From: Glandiceps talaboti
Taxonomy: Eukaryota > Hemichordata > Enteropneusta > Spengelidae
Reading direction: 5' to 3'
Length of the DNA stretch: 64,000 bases
Assembly: GCF_964340395.1 (NCBI RefSeq)
Contig: NC_135558.1
Location: 3,445,001 to 3,509,000, forward strand
A program made the translations under genes and the position numbers. Below, one piece after another: positions 58,459 to 64,000 of the stretch (position 1 is the stretch's first letter; the number at the start of each line of letters is the position of its first letter). The notes beneath the pieces were generated by a model. It ran no database searches. It was not told the origin of the DNA and worked only from the letters and a program-made list of their open reading frames with translations.

Positions 58459-58649
58459 GTATTCATTCCAGAAGACAAAATAGAATATATTAGGACTATT
58501 GGTTCAATGACTAAGATAACCTTTAAACATTAACCACTGGCAGCTACTGTATCATTGTGTCAGTCTTATATCAATGTTAAAAACTATATCAGTCCTAAAT
58601 CAATTATAGAACACTTACATATTAAACTCTATTCATTTATGTATCAGTT

Positions 58650-58651
<2 letters not shown>

Positions 58652-58687
<36 letters not shown>

Positions 58688-58772
58688 CTCGGTGAGTATC
58701 AATCTGCTAAGACAGTGCTCTATACCGCAGTGGCAGAGCGTAATAGTTTTGGTATATATATATATATATGTA
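58652..58772 (+). repeat. Structured 70-bp motif between (TA)n tracts
   Basis: (TA)n at 58656-58686 and 58753-58769 flank about 65 bp of unique sequence with a GCTCT/AGAGC stem around CCGCAGTGG. Not a canonical tRNA or ribozyme that I can recognise. Confidence 0.6.
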
Positions 58773-60828
58773 TATCTTTACAAAAATGAAAACTGGAGTC
58801 TCAGCAAAACTCAACTGAAATGTTATTATGCATGATTTTATTTAAAAGAGGAAGGATGCTTGTGAGGTCACGTTGTCTGATAAAAACTTGGAGATAAAAT
58901 GTGTTGGTTTCATTCACTTTAGTATCAGCAGTATTTTGCCGACATTGGGCTATATGAACTGGAAAATGCTAGTTGGTGTGTTTAGAAACTAGAGTTGAGT
59001 TTTATTCAGTGTGGTAGATAAGCTGTGTCATAGCACCCTTACACATTGGTCAACCAGCCTCTCAGAAAGAGAGACCATTTAGTGCTGAATGACAGAATGT
59101 ATCTGAAAATTTAGGAAGTTTTGAGACTATCCAGTTCCTATTTTTTATTTAAATATAATTACAGTATATTATTAACTATATTCTACTGTCTATGGTGGCA
59201 TTAAATTTATACATGTACATCACTTTCTAGATACATATATAGTTTTTTTTAGTTATATATGTAATATTTCAAGTGATTATTTAATCTCCAAGCTATACTT
59301 TACATATATAGTTATACATGTAATATTTCAAAAGTGATTACTTAATCTCCAAGCTATACTTTACAGCTCAGTAACTGGAACATGCTGTGAAACTGTTTTA
59401 TTAAATATTAGGACTTACTCGTGATATCGTACACCCAGAACAGTATTGAATCATCTTTGGGTAAATGTATTTGTGCAGCTGTATACATGCATAATATGGG
59501 GGTAAAAATCCAGTCAAATTGGGTCCGCACCCTAAAACCAGCAACTCTAATGAGATCATGATTTCAACCAGTTACTGTACAACTTATGAGTAAAATCAGT
59601 CTCTAATTAACATGTACAATGTCTAACTATTGGTATTTTAGCAATTTTCAGTGAATTGTTGGTTGCCTGATCAAATAAAACCCCACTTTAATACAGCCAG
59701 TGCAGTTTTTAGCCATTTTAGAATCCACTATAGTTACCAAATACTGTGTTAATTGTATGGGAAGATAAAAGATCATCAACTTCTGAGATGAGATTCAAGA
59801 AATTAAATAGTAGTAAAATAATAATAATATTACCATACTGCAGGAAAATGAAGAATGCTCGACAGTACACTTTTCCCATTAACAATTTCACACATTGCAT
59901 ATATACAAAACATTATACTGTATCTGCTTTTATCATTATATTATGTTTATTGCAGAATGTAATGGTAGATACATGAATATATATAATATCTGTAATTAAA
60001 ATTGACTATTGAGTTCAAATATAGCTACAAAATCCTTTAAAAAATAGAGACAGGAAATCTGATCCAAGAGGATGCCAATATTATATGATATAAAACTGGT
60101 TATCATTATGCGACCAACTACTTAGTATCGAGGCAATAAATCTTATTACTCACACTTAAAGTTGCTTGTTTGATTTATTTTTGATAGGCAGCGGATTACT
60201 TATAGTTGCTTTTTGAGCTCTTATTACTAATTTAGAGTAGAACAAAGTTATCTGGCCTACTATTTATGTTGATGTAGTATCATGATCAACTAGTCTGAAA
60301 GGTCCAGCAGTTGGTCCTTATATAATCATTCACTACCCCAGAGAGGGCATTATGTAAGCAGAAGGAATGCCTGAATCTTTCAGACTACATGATCAACTTG
60401 TCTTTGTAAATTGTCAGCTACTATTGGTAGTACCACATTTACTACCCAAATTATGAGAGTGTAGACTTTCACTTGGGTGGCACAATCTTTTTTCGGCTCA
60501 CACAGTTTTTCTTTGGTATGTATTATAAATACAAATCACAGACACTGATAGTATGTATGCATATAAAGAAAAAAAACCCAGAGTTATCTCACTGCGAAGT
60601 GAACATCACTGCAAGATGAGACAAGAAAACTGTTGATTTGTGGAATGTAACGTCTGTGCATGCTATCAGAATCTGTACATTTTTATGTAATTCATAACAA
60701 AAAACTATATTCTCTTATTTTTGGTAGTATATGATACCTGCATGATAGTGCCAGGAGGTTTCATGTAAGATAGGGTGTGTTTTCCTACTGCCAAAAATGA
60801 ACAAAAATTAGTGTGTTCTTTCTTTCAT

Positions 60829-61066
60829 TTAAGAGATTGGATTTAAGATTTCATCTTCGTCTCTTACATACTCATCATTACAGTTTTCTGTTATTTCATT
60901 TATCCAGTCATTCACTTCTAACACGTCTGTATATATGCTGTATTTGTTGGCTTCAGCACATCCGTCTCCCCTAGATACAATGCCAATCGCTGCAAAGGAA
61001 TCATCGCCACGACGACAAACTAATGCCCCTCCAGAATCACCTTTGCAAGCATCACGTGCCTTGTAC
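60829..61066 (-). CDS. Second protease, last exon: catalytic Ser
   Basis: Reads [36 protein letters not shown] and an acidic C-terminus [16 protein letters not shown]1 Asp present before ACKGDSGG. Confidence 0.95.
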
Positions 61067-61434
61067 CTAAAATCACAATATGACAAAAAGATATCAGATT
61101 TCTGAAAAACACTAGTGAGATTGCAGATTAAAGATATTTGTACTGTCATGAGTTTCAGAGTTTCCAGGTAAATTTAACAATATGAATTGTCAGCAGAGAT
61201 CACCTAGCTATACTAGTTTATAACCTTCACTTATAAATACTTTTGTTTAACAAGTTTGGTAAAATGAAACTGATTTAGTAAAATTTATGATGAACAATAT
61301 ACAGTATGTCATAACTGATTTTAAGCAATTGCAGTCTACAATGTCAGTGACCTGTAATGACTTTTTTGACATTAAGCTGTTTACATACATACACACACTA
61401 TATATTTGAAACGCAGACATAGACAGACATGCAT

Positions 61435-61483
<49 letters not shown>

Positions 61484-63401
61484 TACATACATACATAGTA
61501 TTACATACATTCATTATACAGAGAGACGGACAGACACCGTGCCATGCCTATAGCACTACTGAATTACCTCAGTGTCCAGTTGTGCTAAAATTACTGTACT
61601 TTAACATTGCTGAAAGTTTAGTTCCTTACATTATTGGTACAAATGGAATTAATCAATCATTCCCTACTATAATTTATTGGTGATACTTTTTGTTCAGTAA
61701 TGAAACACAGCATGAGAATAATAAATCCTACTTTCAAAAGATCTTAATTACCTGAAACCAGCACATAACATTCTCTCTGTAATGGCTGTCTCTGATGATT
61801 GCTGGCAATCTTGTCTTGAAACCAGTGGCATAATCAGCTGCCTTAAGATCAATGTCGGATCACCAGCATCACTTTGATCGTCAGCCGCGTTAGTGGCACC
61901 CCAACCAGTAATGTAACAGTTATCGGTATTGGGACGAGTTGTGTAGCGGTCCAATTCTAGTCAAAAATAGAAATGGGACAAATTATGTAGCAGCCCAGTG
62001 CTAGTCAAAAATCCAACATACAATTCATGCAACTGTAAGTCTCAAACTTACCACCATGATAATGATTGCATATAGAGTCCAAACACAGCTGACAAATGTG
62101 GCTAGCTGGTATGGTAAGTCTCAAACTTTCCATTATAGATGCATAATGTCTGAACACTGCTGACAAGTGTAACTGGTATTATAAGTTTTTTAAGACTTAC
62201 CATTTGGGGGAAACAAACACAGCTGACAAGTGTTACTGGTATTACTAGTTTCAAACTTGCCATTTGAGAGAGTGTGTACAAGCACAGCTGACAATTGTAG
62301 ATGGTATATGTGTCAAAGTTGTAATTTTGGAGATATGAAATTCTGAACACATGACAAGTTTTAAGATAGCTGGACAGGTTTGTTTTAAGACTTACCATTT
62401 GGGAGACACAGTGTACGAACACAACTGACTAGTTTAGCTGGCTGTGCAAGTCTCAGCAAAGCTACATCATAGTCCAGGGTTTCAGCATTGTATCCGTCTG
62501 GTCGTTTGTATTCCAGTACTGGAATTGTCTGCTCACAGCCTTCGTCTACACCACGTTCGTGCTCTCCTAATCTAACTATTAACTAGAATAACAAAATTAA
62601 CAATTTATGAGAAGAAAAAAACTTAGTAAATTTCAGCTGTTCATTTCCAACCAGTAACATGACAAACACACATAGAAAATTACTAAATCAATCAATCACA
62701 TGGTTTGCTTGACTTTACCAACATTTCATGAAATCCTAGAAATTGTAAGCATGGCTGCCACTTCCTGTGATATGTTGAGCCCATACCTGTCACGTGATAT
62801 CGTTTGACCAAGAACAATAGAGCGTGACCCCGCTACACTGCTGGTGAGTGCTACCTTTTTCAACGACAGTGCTATGAGTAAGCCAGAAGTGCACTATAGA
62901 CACTGTCAATGCAGAATCAGCTCGACTGAGCTGACGTAATAGTATGTCACATGACAGGTATCCCCCTCCTCTGACTATAAAGACAGTGCACAGAACCCTG
63001 ACAATTATTAGACCCCATCCAAGTGTGCTACTTAACAATTTTATGAATGTTTTGTGACTTGAGAATTATTAGTCTCTACCATTACTGCCAAGACAGATAC
63101 ACACACAATCATCTGATCCCAACCCGTAAGGTCTACTGATATCTGACATTGAATGTTTTGAATCATACCTTGTGTGGCCTGAGAAGTCTGCCATTTCTTT
63201 CAAGACAATGTGCTGCTGTTAAAACCCAATTCTCACAAATAAGTGCACCACCACAAGTAAATATCAAGCCACGTGACTTGTGTTGTTGGTAAATTGCTGC
63301 AACCCATGGCCAGGCACCACGGTTAGCTTCATCACCACCCACTACACGTCCTGGTAGCTGAGCTTGTTCAATATCACCAGCCACTCCACAGCGATTATAA
63401 T
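60829..63401 (-). CDS. Second factor B-like trypsin-family protease, 3' four exons
   Basis: Exons in transcript order 63401-63169, 62582-62396, 61956-61752, 61066-60829, in frame, 286 residues plus stop; the gene continues beyond 64000. The first exon starts (D)YNRCGVAGD, then [16 protein letters not shown], parallel to (D)YTPCGQAGD and [16 protein letters not shown] of the factor B gene here, with the same phase of entry. Catalytic His in LTAAHC, Asp in [10 protein letters not shown], Ser in [10 protein letters not shown]. The usual SWG before the S1 wall is SRG (one base change, TGG to AGG) and PGVY-type Gly is Ser (KYSIY). It may have CCP/VWA domains upstream, or be a simpler protease; undecidable here. 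Confidence 0.9.
61438..61497 (+). repeat. (AC)n/(CATA)n microsatellite
   Basis: About 20 AC units then five CATA units, in the intron before the last protease exon. Confidence 0.95.
61752..61956 (-). CDS. Second protease, GWG exon
   Basis: Reads (E)[19 protein letters not shown], then [17 protein letters not shown] and RMLCAGF. Ends in phase 2. Confidence 0.94.
62035..62395 (-). repeat. Decayed copies of the Asp-exon 3' edge and donor
   Basis: Four degenerate copies (about 62040-62100, 62110-62175, 62195-62250, 62255-62310) repeat the plus-strand series ACTTACCATTTGGG, variable text, ACACAGCTGACAAGTG and a GGTAT end. The true version is the exon edge and donor at 62391-62440 (CTTACCATTTGGGAGACACA). 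Confidence 0.75.
62396..62582 (-). CDS. Second protease, catalytic Asp exon
   Basis: Reads [39 protein letters not shown] and VRTLCLPN(G). Donor GTAAGT, acceptor TTCTAG. One extra Cys pair compared with the factor B exon. Confidence 0.95.
63169..63401 (-). CDS. Second protease, activation site and His exon
   Basis: Reads (D)[37 protein letters not shown] and [13 protein letters not shown]. In the factor B gene the same region is split by an intron before the CGG motif; here it is one exon. Confidence 0.95.
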
Positions 63402-64000
63402 CTAGGAAAGAAAAAACTTATTAAAGTATAGTACTAGTTCAGAGCACCATAGATTTTTTTTTTTAGTTTTATAAGCTTCAATATACTATCCTTGATAAAA
63501 CTTTTGAATAAAACTTGGCTGCAACAAAAAGAGAAAATCATGGATTTGATGCAAAGCAGTTTTTAACAACCAAGATCACAGTCAAGTTCATAATTGCAAC
63601 CATCAACAGTTTTATTCCTTTGACATTGCTGCATACAGTGGAAGTATCTATCATTGTACATATTTGTAACATATTGTATCAGTGATAATTGTAATTCAGT
63701 GGTACAGACAGAACATTTCTTACACTCACAGACATTGCTTACTTGAAGAGAGTGTGTTGTGTCTGATAATTTTGAGTGATAATCACTTCAGTGAAACAAT
63801 GTTGAGGTCACTCTCAATTACTACAGGTTCACATTAAGTAGGTGCCAATAGCAAGCTGTGTTTCATTAGGGAAAAAATATCAATGATTGGTTTGACAGTG
63901 ATGGTGAACAGATTGTTCTTGAAACAAAACTGTTATCTTGGTTGTAATACCAGCTGGCCAACAGGCTGTACTTGAAATAAAACTGTTATCTTGGTTGCAG
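63402..64000. other. Intron of the second protease at the window edge
   Basis: No exon seen. Near the end GAAACAAAACTGTTATCTTG (about 63920) and GAAATAAAACTGTTATCTTG (about 63975) form a short direct repeat of about 56 bp period. Confidence 0.5.

Larger units (their letters stand above)
57664..60828. other. Convergent intergenic region
   Basis: 3' flanks of the mosaic gene and the second protease. It contains a poly-C run (57928-57944), a dispersed repeat (58205-58458), TA tracts and otherwise unremarkable AT-rich DNA. No exon recognised. Confidence 0.5.

Overview
This is animal (metazoan) nuclear DNA: about 36-40% GC by eye, split genes with GT-AG introns, tRNA-derived SINEs, LINE fragments, foldback elements and many micro- and minisatellites. 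It holds four protein genes, three of them extracellular and complement-like. A factor B gene, a multi-CCP chimera and this SINE/LINE mix fit an invertebrate deuterostome (a hemichordate or echinoderm-like animal) best. The species cannot be fixed from the window and another invertebrate lineage is possible.

Layout. (1) 733-6499, plus strand: the last five coding exons of RIMOC1 (C5orf51/UPF0600, a RAB7-linked mitophagy factor); the N-terminal exon(s) lie before the window. Its 3' end runs into a 2.3-kb array of 63-bp repeats built from its own last codons and stop. (2) 26615-11112, minus strand: a complete 15-exon complement factor B/C2-type gene (957 aa) with signal peptide, six CCP modules, a VWA domain with intact MIDAS and a complete trypsin-type protease domain. 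(3) 31348-57663, plus strand: a complete 22-exon secreted mosaic (1318 aa) with signal peptide, WAP-like module, six CCPs, Ig, three CCPs, Ig, two CCPs, follistatin/Kazal, two Kunitz modules and a C-terminal NTR domain. The non-CCP modules are those of the WFIKKN family, so this looks like a WFIKKN-like protein carrying an inserted CCP/Ig array, and it is the most novel item here. (4) 63401-60829, minus strand: four 3' exons of a second protease domain, closest to the factor B protease domain just described; its 5' part lies beyond 64000.

Genes 1 and 2 converge, 2 and 3 diverge across about 4.7 kb, and 3 and 4 converge. Two factor B-like proteases flank a CCP-rich potential regulator, which suggests a small complement cluster. 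Factor B needs a C3b-like partner and a factor D-like activator; neither is in the window.

Recurrent oddity: at least five tandem arrays or decayed duplications grow out of exon edges and copy coding sequence plus the splice donor, acceptor or stop: RIMOC1 exons 3, 4 and 5, factor B CCP4, CCP10 of the mosaic gene, and the Asp exon of gene 4. The rest is intronic or intergenic DNA with at least four palindromic elements (one with a perfect 10-bp target duplication), five SINE copies with two kinds of 3' tail, two LINE fragments (one with a 16-bp target duplication), and an unusual segment bounded by inverted arrays of a GGGACGAGTT motif.
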